Positions 51,511-59,863 of a stretch of 64,000 bases of DNA are shown one piece after another; the first letter of the stretch is position 1; every line of letters starts with the position of its first letter. The translations under genes and the position numbers were made by a program. Below the pieces are notes generated by a model that worked only from the letters and a program-made list of their open reading frames with translations, was not told the DNA's origin and did not search any database. Origin of the DNA: Verrucomicrobiaceae bacterium (lineage in GTDB: Bacteria > Verrucomicrobiota > Verrucomicrobiia > Verrucomicrobiales > Akkermansiaceae). The DNA is taken from contig JAIXWR010000044.1 of assembly GCA_027491155.1 (NCBI GenBank), forward strand, positions 1 to 64,000, in the 5' to 3' direction.

Positions 51511-52316
51511 CACTTCTGGATTTCGATGGCTTGGGTGCTGTCGAGTCCCCCGTTGCCGGCGGCCGGCTGGGAATTGCCCGTGAGCGTGGGGCTGTCGGCC
51601 CGCAGGGCGGAGGATGGAATGGACTCGCCGACGAGTGCGTTCCATTCGGCAAGCAAGGTGCCGCCTTGCTCCCGGAGGTAGCGTGAAGCTTCCTGGTAGT
51701 CGCTGATGCGCTTCATCAGGTCCCGGGCCCGGGCGATCTCGTCCGGAGTCCAGCGGAGGGCGCGGCTTTGGTAGAGCACCGGCACCTTGAGGTCGATCTT
51801 CCCAAGGTCCTGCCCGTCCGGCCCCTGGGCCTTGAGCACGTGCTGGATCTGGAGGTTGGTTTCCTCGAAAGCGGTTTCCGGACCGGCCTGGGCGGAGGCG
51901 AGCCGCCGCGGATCGGCCGGCTGGGGCTTGCTCACGTCGCCGGGGAGCGCGCCTGTCCGAGGCAGCAGCGAATCGGATTCCGCCATGACCGGCGCGGCCG
52001 CGGCGAAGACGGGAGCCGGTGCGGTGGCGGTGGCGGCCGGACCGGGTCCGCTGCCGGATACGATGACCGGCTTGGTCATGTAGAGTCCGCAGAAAAGGGC
52101 GGCGAGGGCCGTGCTGGAGACCAGCAGCCAGGGATAGGCGCGCTGGACGGGACAGGAGGTGGCGCGCCGGTTCGGTGCCGGGGAAGGAGAACTGCTCAGC
52201 GGGCCCAGCTCGAGGGTCTGGGGAGCCGGCAGCACCGGGGCCGGCTTGGTCGCCAGCGGGGAAACCTGGTTCGTGGTGGGAAGGGGACGCATGAGTTCAA
52301 GGTGCGGGCGATCCAT
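51510..52316 (-). CDS. Single-pass membrane protein of the pilus-like locus
   Basis: A 268-residue protein from the start I favour. It has a Pro-rich cytoplasmic N-terminus and one transmembrane helix (about 62-82: PWLLVSSTALAALFCGLYM). An Ala/Pro-rich linker follows, then a periplasmic region with an amphipathic helix (LMKRISDYQEASRYLREQ). It is unlike any pilus protein I know, but the single-pass layout resembles inner-membrane assembly factors such as GspC. The start is uncertain: the frame is open to 52388, but that would overlap the previous gene by 92 bases. 52343, 52316 and 52292 are alternatives and none has a clear ribosome site. Confidence 0.6.
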   Translation of the reverse strand: MDRPHLELMRPLPTTNQVSPLATKPAPVLPAPQTLELGPLSSSPSPAPNRRATSCPVQRAYPWLLVSSTALAALFCGLYMTKPVIVSGSGPGPAATATAPAPVFAAAAPVMAESDSLLPRTGALPGDVSKPQPADPRRLASAQAGPETAFEETNLQIQHVLKAQGPDGQDLGKIDLKVPVLYQSRALRWTPDEIARARDLMKRISDYQEASRYLREQGGTLLAEWNALVGESIPSSALRADSPTLTGNSQPAAGNGGLDSTQAIEIQK

Positions 52317-52800
52317 CGGGGGAACCGGCGGCGGGCTGCTCATCGGCGGCGGGCTGCTCATCGGGAGAGGGAGGGGCAAGGACGGCATGGGTGACCAGGG
52401 TCTGGTCGGAGACGCCCGGGAATACCGTCAGGGTCAAGGTGTCGCGGGTCAGACGGAGGTGCTTGTGCACGCCGCCATGGTCGCTGGTGGCCTGGACTCC
52501 GGGAACGACCTCCAGCGGTCCGCCGGGGACGTTCTGGCGGCCGATGCCATCGGACCGGTAGATCGTGAAAGTCGACCAGCCGTCGGTCTGGCTGGCGGTC
52601 GAGATCCGGACGGTCACGCCGTCGGTCGACACCGAGAGTTTGAGCGGCTTGATCGGAACCTGGACGGCCTTTCCCTGGCCGTTGATCTTCGTCTGGCTGC
52701 GGATCACGAACTCGCCCACCGGGTCGAAGTCGCCCTCTTCGGCCCGCGCACCGAGGGCGAGGACCAAGGCAAGGATCGCAGCTCTGGACGGGAGGTTCAT
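52297..52800 (-). CDS. Exported protein of the pilus-like locus, function unknown
   Basis: A 167-residue protein with a clear signal peptide (MNLPSRAAILALVLALGARA). About 115 residues of likely beta structure follow (FVIRSQTKINGQGKAVQVPI, VTVRISTASQTDGWSTFTIYRS). The tail is repetitive (DEQPAADEQPAAGSPDGSPAP) and is encoded by two direct 18-base repeats. The family was not recognised. The ATG at 52800 overlaps the pilin gene by 4 bases, so translation is coupled. An earlier frame start would include shadow sequence of the pilin gene. Confidence 0.65.
   Translation of the reverse strand: MNLPSRAAILALVLALGARAEEGDFDPVGEFVIRSQTKINGQGKAVQVPIKPLKLSVSTDGVTVRISTASQTDGWSTFTIYRSDGIGRQNVPGGPLEVVPGVQATSDHGGVHKHLRLTRDTLTLTVFPGVSDQTLVTHAVLAPPSPDEQPAADEQPAAGSPDGSPAP
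52327..52362. repeat. Two tandem 18-base direct repeats
   Basis: The unit GGCGGCGGGCTGCTCATC occurs exactly twice, at 52327-52344 and 52345-52362. On the minus strand it encodes the DEQPAA repeat of the upstream gene. In the other frame it would encode MSSPPP at the disputed start of the next gene. Confidence 0.9.
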
Positions 52801-53219
52801 TCGCCGACGTCCCACAGGGTGTCCGTGGTGGTTTGGGAGGGATCGTAACGGACTCCCGATACGCCCCCGGAAGTGGTGGTCCAGTAGGGTGGGGAGACGT
52901 TGACCCGGGCAAAGAGGGTCGAGTTGGTCAGCGAACTGGCGGTTGGAAAGGTCGCCGGATTGTTCGGGAGATAGGGAAGCAGCATCGGCTGGGTCAGCGA
53001 GGACACCGCGACCGTCGGGTTGTCGGCCAGATAGGTCCGCTGGGCGACATAGACGTCGCGCAGCGATTCGGACGCATCGCGCGCGAGCTTCCATTCGCCC
53101 ACGATGTTCGAGACGAAGAAGCCCGTGGTTAGCAGCGCGAGCAGCACGAAAATCACGATCGACATTTCGATCAGCGTGAAGCCCCGGGTGGCGGGCCGGT
53201 TGGACGGCGTGGAGTTCAT
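52797..53219 (-). CDS. Type IV pilin/pseudopilin
   Basis: A 140-residue prepilin. The leader ends RPATRG and is followed by the cleavage site G|FTLIEMSIVIFVLLALL, with the Glu at +5 required for assembly. The mature N-terminal helix leads into a small globular part containing NPTVAVSSLTQPMLLPYLP. At this size it resembles a minor pseudopilin more than the major pilin. No prepilin peptidase is in the window, so it must be supplied elsewhere. Its stop overlaps the next gene (ATGA). There is a gap of 94 bases to the next gene upstream. Confidence 0.9.
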   Translation of the reverse strand: MNSTPSNRPATRGFTLIEMSIVIFVLLALLTTGFFVSNIVGEWKLARDASESLRDVYVAQRTYLADNPTVAVSSLTQPMLLPYLPNNPATFPTASSLTNSTLFARVNVSPPYWTTTSGGVSGVRYDPSQTTTDTLWDVGE

Positions 53220-53313
53220 GGGAACGGTTTGGAAGTTAGGATGACAAACGAGAATTGAAAAGACGGAAATCCAAAGCTTTTCGGCAACGGTTTCCCCGGG
53301 GCGGGCGGGGGCT

Positions 53314-53727
53314 TCAGCCTTTGAGGATCTCGATGGCTTCGAGGACGTTCTTGCGCAGCTCGTCGTTGGCCCAGGCGGTCCTGCCCAGGTGGACCAGGGT
53401 GAAGACGACGACCAGGGTGATCGCGAGCCAGATGAACCACCAGGTGATCGATTTCCCCTGGGGAGCGATCAGCGGGACGTACCAGGCCTCGCGGTCGACC
53501 ACCCGGGTGGTGAACATCTGGTTGCCGTCGCGGAGCTGCTCGATCAGCGCGGCGACGGCGCTGTCGCTGCGCAGGATGAAGCGGTGCCTGAATTTCCTGC
53601 CCGGGGACTCCGGGAGCTCTTCCGCGATCACTCCCGTGGGGATGCTTTCCGGAAGCCTCAGGGTGTAGATGTGGGTTTCGTAGACGAAACGCTCTCTGAG
53701 CCAGCGGTCGAGTCGGGTCAGTTGCAT
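53314..53727 (-). CDS. Small single-pass membrane protein of the pilus-like locus
   Basis: A 137-residue protein with a predicted cytoplasmic domain (residues 1 to about 90, LRERFVYETHIYTLRLPESIPTG and KFRHRFILRSD). One transmembrane helix follows (about 94-112, WFIWLAITLVVVFTLVHLG), then a short tail. I recognise no family. The gene is 30 bases downstream of gspF on the same strand. Its topology, with most of the protein facing the cytoplasm, would let it contact the ATPase or the GspF-like platform; that is inference. Confidence 0.6.
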   Translation of the reverse strand: MQLTRLDRWLRERFVYETHIYTLRLPESIPTGVIAEELPESPGRKFRHRFILRSDSAVAALIEQLRDGNQMFTTRVVDREAWYVPLIAPQGKSITWWFIWLAITLVVVFTLVHLGRTAWANDELRKNVLEAIEILKG

Positions 53728-53757
53728 GGCGGTGGCGAGGTTCGGGCTGCGGTTGGA

Positions 53758-54903
53758 TCAGATCCCGCTGTTCATCATCTTCGGACCCATGAGGAAGATG
53801 GGCAGGAAGGTTCCGATGAAGACGGCGGCGATGAGGCCGACGGCGATCAGCAGGACGAGGAAATTCACGGTGGCGGTGAAGGCGGCCATGTAGTTTTCCG
53901 AGTCCTCCTCATACATCTGGGAGAGCATGGCGAGCTGGTTGTCGAGCGACGCCGATTTCTCCCCGATGGAGAGCATGTGGACCACCTGGGAGTCGACCGA
54001 GGTGTACTTGGCGAAGGCGGTCGAGAGCGGCACGCCGGAGTTTTCGTACTTGTCCGCCGCGTCGCGCAGCTCCTGGTAGAAAGGGGTTCCCTTGACGCTG
54101 TTGGCGGAGACCCGGATCGACTTCGCGAGGTTGATGCCGTTGGAGTGCAGCATCTTGATGGTCGAGAGGAAGGTCATCTGGCGGAGGCTGAGGATCATCA
54201 TCCGTAGCAGGCGCCATTTCGACATGGCGAGACCCAGCAGGAGGTTGCGCACCTTGTCGGAGCGCCAGATCGTGATGCCCGCGGCGATGATACTGGCGAT
54301 CACATACGGGTAGAGGGCCTTGGTCATGGCGCTCACCTTGAAGGCGATGGCGGTCATGCCGTCGGGGCTCTGGTTGACCTGCTTGAGCATGTCCTGGACC
54401 TGCGGGACGATGCTGATCTGGGAGAAGATGAAGGCGCCGCCGAGGACGGAGATGATCACGCCCGGCATGACCGTGGCCTTCTTGATCGCCTTGTTGAAAT
54501 GCAACTCGCTGGTGAAGCGGGAAGCGAGCGAAGTGAAGGCCTCGTGGAGCTGGCCGGCGTCGCTGCCTGCCTGGATGAGGCCGATGACCATGTCGCTGAA
54601 GCGTCCGGTCCGCTTGAAGGCCTCGTGGACGCTGACGCCGGCGTTGATGTCCTCGCGGATCTTGTTGAGGGCATCGGCCATCACCTTGTCCTGAAGGCCC
54701 TGGCCGTAATACTTCATCGCGTCGGCCGTGTTGATCTGGGCGCGCAGCATCGAGCCGAGGCCCCGGAACAGCGAGATCAGCTGCTTCTTGTTGAACTGCT
54801 TGACCTTCGCCTGCTTGAGGAAGCTGAACGAGCCCTGGGCGGCGGCGGGCTGGGCGGCGGCTCCGGAGTTGCCCGGCTTGGCGGTGACGGTGGCGCTACT
54901 CAT
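53758..54903 (-). CDS. gspF: GspF/PilC-like inner-membrane platform protein
   Basis: A 381-residue polytopic protein of the T2SS F family. It has two repeated F domains: the first around residues 45-165 (LFRGLGSMLRAQINTADAMKYY), the second around 245-365 (LSTIKMLHSNGINLAKSIRV). Hydrophobic helices are near 165-190, 215-235 and 345-370 (FLVLLIAVGLIAAVFIG). The protein forms the membrane platform that couples ATPase motion to pilin insertion. The Ala/Pro-rich N-terminus (about 1-30) is variable in the family. It overlaps the gspE-like gene by 8 bases. Confidence 0.93.
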   Translation of the reverse strand: MSSATVTAKPGNSGAAAQPAAAQGSFSFLKQAKVKQFNKKQLISLFRGLGSMLRAQINTADAMKYYGQGLQDKVMADALNKIREDINAGVSVHEAFKRTGRFSDMVIGLIQAGSDAGQLHEAFTSLASRFTSELHFNKAIKKATVMPGVIISVLGGAFIFSQISIVPQVQDMLKQVNQSPDGMTAIAFKVSAMTKALYPYVIASIIAAGITIWRSDKVRNLLLGLAMSKWRLLRMMILSLRQMTFLSTIKMLHSNGINLAKSIRVSANSVKGTPFYQELRDAADKYENSGVPLSTAFAKYTSVDSQVVHMLSIGEKSASLDNQLAMLSQMYEEDSENYMAAFTATVNFLVLLIAVGLIAAVFIGTFLPIFLMGPKMMNSGI

Positions 54904-56590
54904 CGGTGTATGTCATGTCGATGACCTTGGAGACGGCGTCGATGTCGGTTTTCCCCTCGCGCAGCAGGCGCAGGCCGCTGCGGCGGAGGTTGGGGAGCTT
55001 TCCTTCCTCCTGGATCTTGAGTTCCAGGTCGTAGGGAGAGATCTCGCCCTTGGACAGCATGTCCGAGGTCTTCGGGGTGATGGGGATGATTTCGAGGATG
55101 GCGGTGCGGCCGCTGTAGCCGGAGTTCCGGCATTCCGAGCAACCGCCCGGCTTGGCGGAAAAGACGGGAACGTTGGCCCAGCTGTCGTCGAGGTTGTAGG
55201 TCCTGCGGTCGTTCTCCGAGATCCCGGAGCAGGCTTCCTTGCAGTAGGGGCAGAGCAGCTTCACGAGCCGCTGGGCGCAGGCGGCCTTGAGGGTCTGGGC
55301 GATTTTCCAGCGCTCGACGCCGAGCTGCTCGAAGCGCTCGATGATCTGGGACGCGCGCGGGGTGTGGATGGTCGTGAGCACCTTGTGCCCCGTCACGGCG
55401 GCCTCGATGGCGAGCTCGGCCGACTCGATGTCGCGGACCTCGCCCATCAGGATGATGTCCGGGTCCGAACGCATGAAGGAGGAAATCATCGGCTTGAACT
55501 CCTTTGGGGATTTCAAGTCGCAGTGGGTGATGCCGGGGACCTCGTCCTCGACCGGGTTCTCGAGCGTCAGGATGTTGACGTCGGGCCGGTTCAGCTCGCG
55601 CAGGATCGCGTTGAGGGTGGTCGACTTGCCGGATCCGGTGGGTCCGGACATGACGATGATCCCGGCGGGAACCTTCATCACCTTGTTGAGCTCGAACAGG
55701 GTTTCCTCGTCGAAGGCCAGGGTTCCCTTGCCGAGGGTCACGTTGATGTTGCTCTTGTCGAGCAAGCGCATGGTGACGTGGTAGCCGCGGTAGGTGCGGT
55801 GGCGCTCGTAGCGGATGTCGATGGGCCGGTGGAAGTAGGAGATGGTGAAGCGGCCGGAGATGCCGGGCGCGGTGGCGCGGATCTCGGTGGGGAGCTTCAT
55901 CAGGTTGAGCAGGAAGGCGTCGAGCCGGTCCTTGAGCTTCATCGGGATCTCCACCTTGTCGCCGATGTCGCCGTCGACCCGGTAGGCGTAGTAGAAGGAT
56001 TCCTTCTCGACCTTGAAGTGGATGTCGGAGGCGCGGGTTTTCACCGCGTCGGCCATCACGGTGGCCACCAGCTGGGCCATCGGTTCGGTGTAGTCGGTGG
56101 TGACGTCGAAATCGCGGATGCCTTCGTCGTTGTCCTCGACGTCGATGGCCTCGAGTTCGGAGCGGCTGGGGCCGGAGTTGGTGGCGACGGACTCGATCGC
56201 GCGGGCGATTTCCGAGGCGAGAGTGACGATCTTGACGATCTCCAGGTCCGGGAAACGGGGTGCCAGGTATTCGTCGGGAAGCGGGCTCCACGGGTTGGCG
56301 ACAGCGACGAGCAGCTTGTCTCCGGTAATGGAAAGCGGGCTGAACAGGCCGCGGGTGAGCACCGTCGGGTCGCAGTAGGTGTGGAGCGAGCCGTCGCAGA
56401 ACTCGGCGACCTTGGGGAAGAAGGCGAGGCCGTTGATCTTGGCCACCGCGCCCATGAAGCAAAAGCGGGTGACGCGGTTGGCCACCTGGTCGTGCGACAG
56501 TTCGCCGAACTGCGGGTCGTGGTTGGCCAGCGCGCGCATGATCTGCCCGCTGATCAGCTCGTTGAACGACATGGAATCGAAGTCGATCAC
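54896..56590 (-). CDS. gspE: GspE/PilB-type assembly ATPase
   Basis: A 564-residue secretion/pilus extension ATPase. The N-terminal N1E-type domain (about 1-130) is followed by the GspE N2 region. Walker A GPTGSGKST covers residues 316-324. An Asp box is seen in TLENPVEDE, Walker B in DIILMGEVRD (378-387) and the His box in TGHKVLTTIHT. A zinc-binding tetracysteine (Cys447, Cys450, Cys484, Cys487) is present as in GspE/PilB and absent from PilT. It powers addition of pilin subunits. The gene overlaps gspF by 8 bases and the 191-residue gene by 4. Confidence 0.95.
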   Translation of the reverse strand: MIDFDSMSFNELISGQIMRALANHDPQFGELSHDQVANRVTRFCFMGAVAKINGLAFFPKVAEFCDGSLHTYCDPTVLTRGLFSPLSITGDKLLVAVANPWSPLPDEYLAPRFPDLEIVKIVTLASEIARAIESVATNSGPSRSELEAIDVEDNDEGIRDFDVTTDYTEPMAQLVATVMADAVKTRASDIHFKVEKESFYYAYRVDGDIGDKVEIPMKLKDRLDAFLLNLMKLPTEIRATAPGISGRFTISYFHRPIDIRYERHRTYRGYHVTMRLLDKSNINVTLGKGTLAFDEETLFELNKVMKVPAGIIVMSGPTGSGKSTTLNAILRELNRPDVNILTLENPVEDEVPGITHCDLKSPKEFKPMISSFMRSDPDIILMGEVRDIESAELAIEAAVTGHKVLTTIHTPRASQIIERFEQLGVERWKIAQTLKAACAQRLVKLLCPYCKEACSGISENDRRTYNLDDSWANVPVFSAKPGGCSECRNSGYSGRTAILEIIPITPKTSDMLSKGEISPYDLELKIQEEGKLPNLRRSGLRLLREGKTDIDAVSKVIDMTYTDE

Positions 56591-57162
56591 AATCCGAAGT
56601 GTTTGCGTGAAAGGAAGGTCCAGCTCTCGTAGTCCATGCGGACTGCGGTGACGAAGGGCTTGATGCCGAAGCGGCGGTCGACGGTGGCGAGGATCTCCTC
56701 GGCCATGATGCGGGCGGCGATCGGGTTCAGGGCCCCGGTGCCGATCGCGTCGGTGTCTTCGGCGTAGATCACCGGGGAGAGCAGCGCGCGGGACGACTTG
56801 TGGAGCTGGTCGAAGGATTCGTAGAAGGCCGACGGTGCGATGAGCTTGCCGGCGAAGGGAACCATCGGCGGCGAGGGGTGGATCACCATCGAGACCGCGT
56901 GGGTGATCCGCGCGACCTCGTTGCCGACGTGTTCCTCCTCGGCGCCTTGCACGCGCGCGAGGATCTCGAGGAGGTCCATGGGAGCGCCCTGGGAGACCGA
57001 CCGTTCGAAGACCACCCGCGTACGGGCGATCTCCGTGTCGGTGGCAATCCCGGTGGCCTGCAGGGCCTGGACGGTCTGTTCCATGCAGTCCTTGAGGAGG
57101 CGCAGTGTGTCGCCGGGCTTGCGCACCGTGGGTTCGTGGAGTGAATGGACGGGGGATGACAT
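56587..57162 (-). CDS. Hypothetical cytoplasmic protein between secretin and ATPase
   Basis: A 191-residue protein with no signal peptide or membrane segment. It looks mainly helical: DTLRLLKDCMEQTVQALQA, TRVVFERSVSQGAPMDLLEIL, ARITHAVSMVIH and RIMAEEILATVDRRFG. I do not recognise the family. It overlaps the gspE-like start by 4 bases and lies just after a hairpin downstream of the secretin gene's neighbour region. It is likely a regulator or adaptor for the ATPase; this is guesswork from position. Confidence 0.6.
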   Translation of the reverse strand: MSSPVHSLHEPTVRKPGDTLRLLKDCMEQTVQALQATGIATDTEIARTRVVFERSVSQGAPMDLLEILARVQGAEEEHVGNEVARITHAVSMVIHPSPPMVPFAGKLIAPSAFYESFDQLHKSSRALLSPVIYAEDTDAIGTGALNPIAARIMAEEILATVDRRFGIKPFVTAVRMDYESWTFLSRKHFGL

Positions 57163-57189
57163 GGCTGAAGGAATCAGGGGGTGATAGGG

Positions 57190-57210
57190 GCGGGGAGGAT
57201 GTCTCCCCGC
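57190..57210. other. Short GC-rich hairpin between the 191-residue gene and the secretin end
   Basis: An 8-base stem (57190-57197 with 57203-57210) and a 5-base loop, in the 55-base gap between the secretin stop and the start of the 191-residue gene. No T-run follows, so it may be a weak attenuator or a processing site rather than a terminator. Confidence 0.4.
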
Positions 57211-57217
57211 CGGCCGG

Positions 57218-59107
57218 TCACTTCCGCGCGCGGCTGAAGCGTTCCTTCGGAGCGGACGCAGGTGCCGGGGCGGGCGTGGAGGCCCGGTTGAGTTCGGCCT
57301 GGGTCGGGTAATAGGGTGCCTCCTGGACCTGGATTCCGCGGACTCCGCGGCGCAGGTTCGGCTCGTGGGCCGGACCGGGGTTGCAGGTGGGGTCGATCCA
57401 GTCGTGGTCCTGGGTAAGCGAGACGTTGCGGTGGATGCGGCTCGACTGGCTGCCGGTGGCGGATCGGCTCGCCGGATCGTAGGAAGTCGGCGTCACGATG
57501 AAGACCAGGCTGGCGTTTTCCTTCACCGTGTCCTTGCTCTTGAAGAAGAAGTTGATGAGGGGAAGGTCGCCGAGCAGCGGGACCTTGGTGCGGTCCTTGT
57601 TCTCGACCTCGCCGTAGAAGCCTCCGACCACCAGCGAGTGGCCGTCCGGGACGCGGGCGAGCGATTCGATCATCGATTCGGTGACGCGCGGGTAGACGTT
57701 GCCGGACTGACCGGTGATCTGCTCGACGATCTGGGAAGAGCGAGGGCGGAGGCGCATGCGGACGGTGCCGTCCGGCAGCAGGGTCGGGGTGACCACCAGC
57801 GAGATGCCGATTTCCCGGTGCTTTTCCGGATCTTCCGAGATAGTTTTATCGCCGGAGTCGATCTTGTAGCGGACTTCCTCGGTGATGTTGCTGACGCCCT
57901 CGGCCTGGTTGACCGTGGCGGTGATGATCGGCACGCGGTCGATGATCGAGATGGCCCCTTGTTCGTTGTCCTCGGTGATGAGGGTGGGGTTGGAGACCTG
58001 GGTGGCGTAGTTGCCTTCGGCAAGGGCGCGGAGGACGCCGCTGAGCTGGATCGGGGAGAGCACCACGTTGCTGGCGGCGGCGGATTCCTTGGCGGCAAGG
58101 CCGGGGCCGCCGGAAATGCCCGTGGCTTCATAGACCGAGTCGATCCCGAACATGCTGTTGAGGCTGCGGGCGACGCTGATCGAGGTGCCGGTTTCGCCGA
58201 GGGAGGCGGACCAGTTGATGCCGGTGCGTTCGGCCGCGGTGCTGTTGACCCGGAGGATCTTGGTTTCCACGACGATCTGGCCCTTCACCTGGTCGATGCT
58301 GTGGAGGAGTCCGCGGGCCTGCTCGATGCGGTGGGCGGTGTCGATGATGATGACCGTGTTGGTCTTCGGCTCGAAGTTCACGATACCGGTGCCCGGCGTG
58401 AGAATCGGCTGGATGAGGGCTTTGATGTTCTCGATGTCGCTCGGGCGCAGGTATTTGAGCTGGTAGGTGAACTCGGCGCTGGGGAGCTGGCTGAGCTGTG
58501 CGGAGCTCAGGGCGTAGATGGTGTTGCCCTTGGTGTAGAGCGTCAGGCCGTACATGAATGCCAGTTCCTCCATCTGCGCCAGGGGATCCCCGTCGTTGAG
58601 GTGACCGGTGACGCGGTATTCCGGCGTCATGATCTTGGCGTTGTGGAAATACTGCCGGCCGGCCTGTTTGGCGAGGAACTGGAAGATGTCGTTGATCGGG
58701 GCGTCCTTGATCAGGTAGCCCTCTTCGGATTCCTGGATTTCCTGGTTGGCGGCCGCAGCGGCCGGGTCCGCGGGAGCGGCAGGATCCGCGGGAGCCCCGG
58801 GCTGGGTCGCAGGGGCCACCGGTTCGACCGGTGGAGCGGCGGGAAGGTCGGGAGCGGCGGGAACCGTCGGGGCCCCGGGGGCTGCCGGGATCTCGGCGAC
58901 GGGCGCGGGTGGGATCTCGGCGACGGGCGCGGGTGGGATCTCGGCGACGGGTGCCGGCGGTGGTTCGGGTGCCGGCGGGGGAAGTTCCGCGACGACGGTG
59001 CTATCGGCCGTTTCGGCGGGTCCGATGGCGAGTGGTGCGTCTTCCTGGGAGAAGGCGCTCGGTAAGGGCAGGGCCAGCAGCGTGGCGACGGCGATTGCAG
59101 GCTTCAT
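57218..59107 (-). CDS. gspD: Secretin (GspD/PilQ family)
   Basis: A 629-residue outer-membrane secretin. It has a signal peptide (MKPAIAVATLLALPLPSAFS) and a long Pro/Ala linker with three 8-residue repeats (PPAPVAEI). An N0/STN-like domain follows (about 128-200, IKDAPINDIFQFLAKQAGRQY), then an N1 domain (about 205-285, FTYQLKYLRPSDIENIKALI and TNTVIIIDTAHRIEQ). The secretin channel covers about 290-565 and includes VPDGHSLVVGGFYGE and VPLLGDLPLINFFF. It lies directly upstream of the ATPase group and 48 bases after the PilP-like gene. No separate pilotin was found. Confidence 0.94.
   Translation of the reverse strand: MKPAIAVATLLALPLPSAFSQEDAPLAIGPAETADSTVVAELPPPAPEPPPAPVAEIPPAPVAEIPPAPVAEIPAAPGAPTVPAAPDLPAAPPVEPVAPATQPGAPADPAAPADPAAAAANQEIQESEEGYLIKDAPINDIFQFLAKQAGRQYFHNAKIMTPEYRVTGHLNDGDPLAQMEELAFMYGLTLYTKGNTIYALSSAQLSQLPSAEFTYQLKYLRPSDIENIKALIQPILTPGTGIVNFEPKTNTVIIIDTAHRIEQARGLLHSIDQVKGQIVVETKILRVNSTAAERTGINWSASLGETGTSISVARSLNSMFGIDSVYEATGISGGPGLAAKESAAASNVVLSPIQLSGVLRALAEGNYATQVSNPTLITEDNEQGAISIIDRVPIITATVNQAEGVSNITEEVRYKIDSGDKTISEDPEKHREIGISLVVTPTLLPDGTVRMRLRPRSSQIVEQITGQSGNVYPRVTESMIESLARVPDGHSLVVGGFYGEVENKDRTKVPLLGDLPLINFFFKSKDTVKENASLVFIVTPTSYDPASRSATGSQSSRIHRNVSLTQDHDWIDPTCNPGPAHEPNLRRGVRGIQVQEAPYYPTQAELNRASTPAPAPASAPKERFSRARK
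58887..58958. repeat. Three tandem 24-base repeats in the secretin linker
   Basis: Units at 58887-58910, 58911-58934 and 58935-58958. The first two are identical and the third has a few changes. They encode the PPAPVAEI repeats in the linker after the signal peptide. In-frame length changes here would alter linker length without harming the channel. Confidence 0.9.
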
Positions 59108-59155
59108 GACGGGTGTGTGGGCAGGTGTTGTGGGACAGGTGGGTGAGCGGTGGTT

Positions 59156-59863
59156 TCAGGGGTTGTCTGAAACGGGAGTGACAGGCTGGATCATCAGCGG
59201 GGCGTCGGTGCCGGTGGGTTGGACGCCGGGAGTGGCGAGCGGGCCGATACCCCGGATCATGCCGGCGGGGAGCATTTCAAGTCGCAGGGGTGCGGTTTCG
59301 CCGCTTTCGACGTTCTTGAAGTCGATGCGGGTGGCGGAGACCGCCATCACCTGGACTTTCAACATCTTGCCGCTGGGGAGCTGCATCGTGATGAGGTCCT
59401 TGGCGCGGTAGGGACGGTCCCGGCCCTCGATGATGAAGTGGTCCTTGTTGGCCATGTTCACCTTGATACCGGCGATGATGTCGGAGAAGGCGGTCGGCGG
59501 AGCGGGTTTGTAGGGCACGTTCGGGTTCTTGGCCAGCTGGCGGGGCGGTTCCGGCGCCTTGTAGTCGGGATCCTGGTAACGGCCGAAGGGGTCGGTGGTC
59601 CGCTGGCGGATCGAAAAGCGCCCGGAGAGGGCGAGCACGTAGGCCTGGATGTCCTCGCCGGCGTAGCGGGACGGACCGAAGTCGGTTCCCGACGGGGGCG
59701 GGGTTGCCGGCACTTCCGGTTTCGGTGCCGGTGCGGGTTCGGCGGGCACGAGTCCGGACGTGTCGAAGCCTTCCGCGGACTGGGCCGGGGAAGGCAGGGA
59801 ACCGAGCAGGAGCAGGGCGGCGACCGTTGCCTGCAGGATGGGTGTCGAGGGGTGAGGCTTCAT
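59156..59863 (-). CDS. PilP/GspC-like periplasmic protein
   Basis: A 235-residue exported protein with a signal peptide (about 1-29, ATVAALLLLGSLPSPAQSA), a Pro-rich linker (about 35-65), and a helical then beta region. The later segment IKVNMANKDHFIIEGRDRPYRAKDLITMQLPSGKMLKVQVM looks like a beta-rich domain comparable to the C-terminal domain of PilP or the HR domain of GspC. These connect inner-membrane proteins to the secretin. The assignment rests mostly on its place between the PilO-like gene and secretin. The start at 59863 overlaps the PilO-like stop by 4 bases. Confidence 0.65.
   Translation of the reverse strand: MKPHPSTPILQATVAALLLLGSLPSPAQSAEGFDTSGLVPAEPAPAPKPEVPATPPPSGTDFGPSRYAGEDIQAYVLALSGRFSIRQRTTDPFGRYQDPDYKAPEPPRQLAKNPNVPYKPAPPTAFSDIIAGIKVNMANKDHFIIEGRDRPYRAKDLITMQLPSGKMLKVQVMAVSATRIDFKNVESGETAPLRLEMLPAGMIRGIGPLATPGVQPTGTDAPLMIQPVTPVSDNP

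Noticed and set aside
52317-52388. Start at 52388 for the single-pass membrane protein
   Set aside because: It would overlap the previous gene by 92 bases, and the extra part is Pro/Ser/Met repeat produced by the 18-base duplication. I kept a later Met and marked the start as uncertain.
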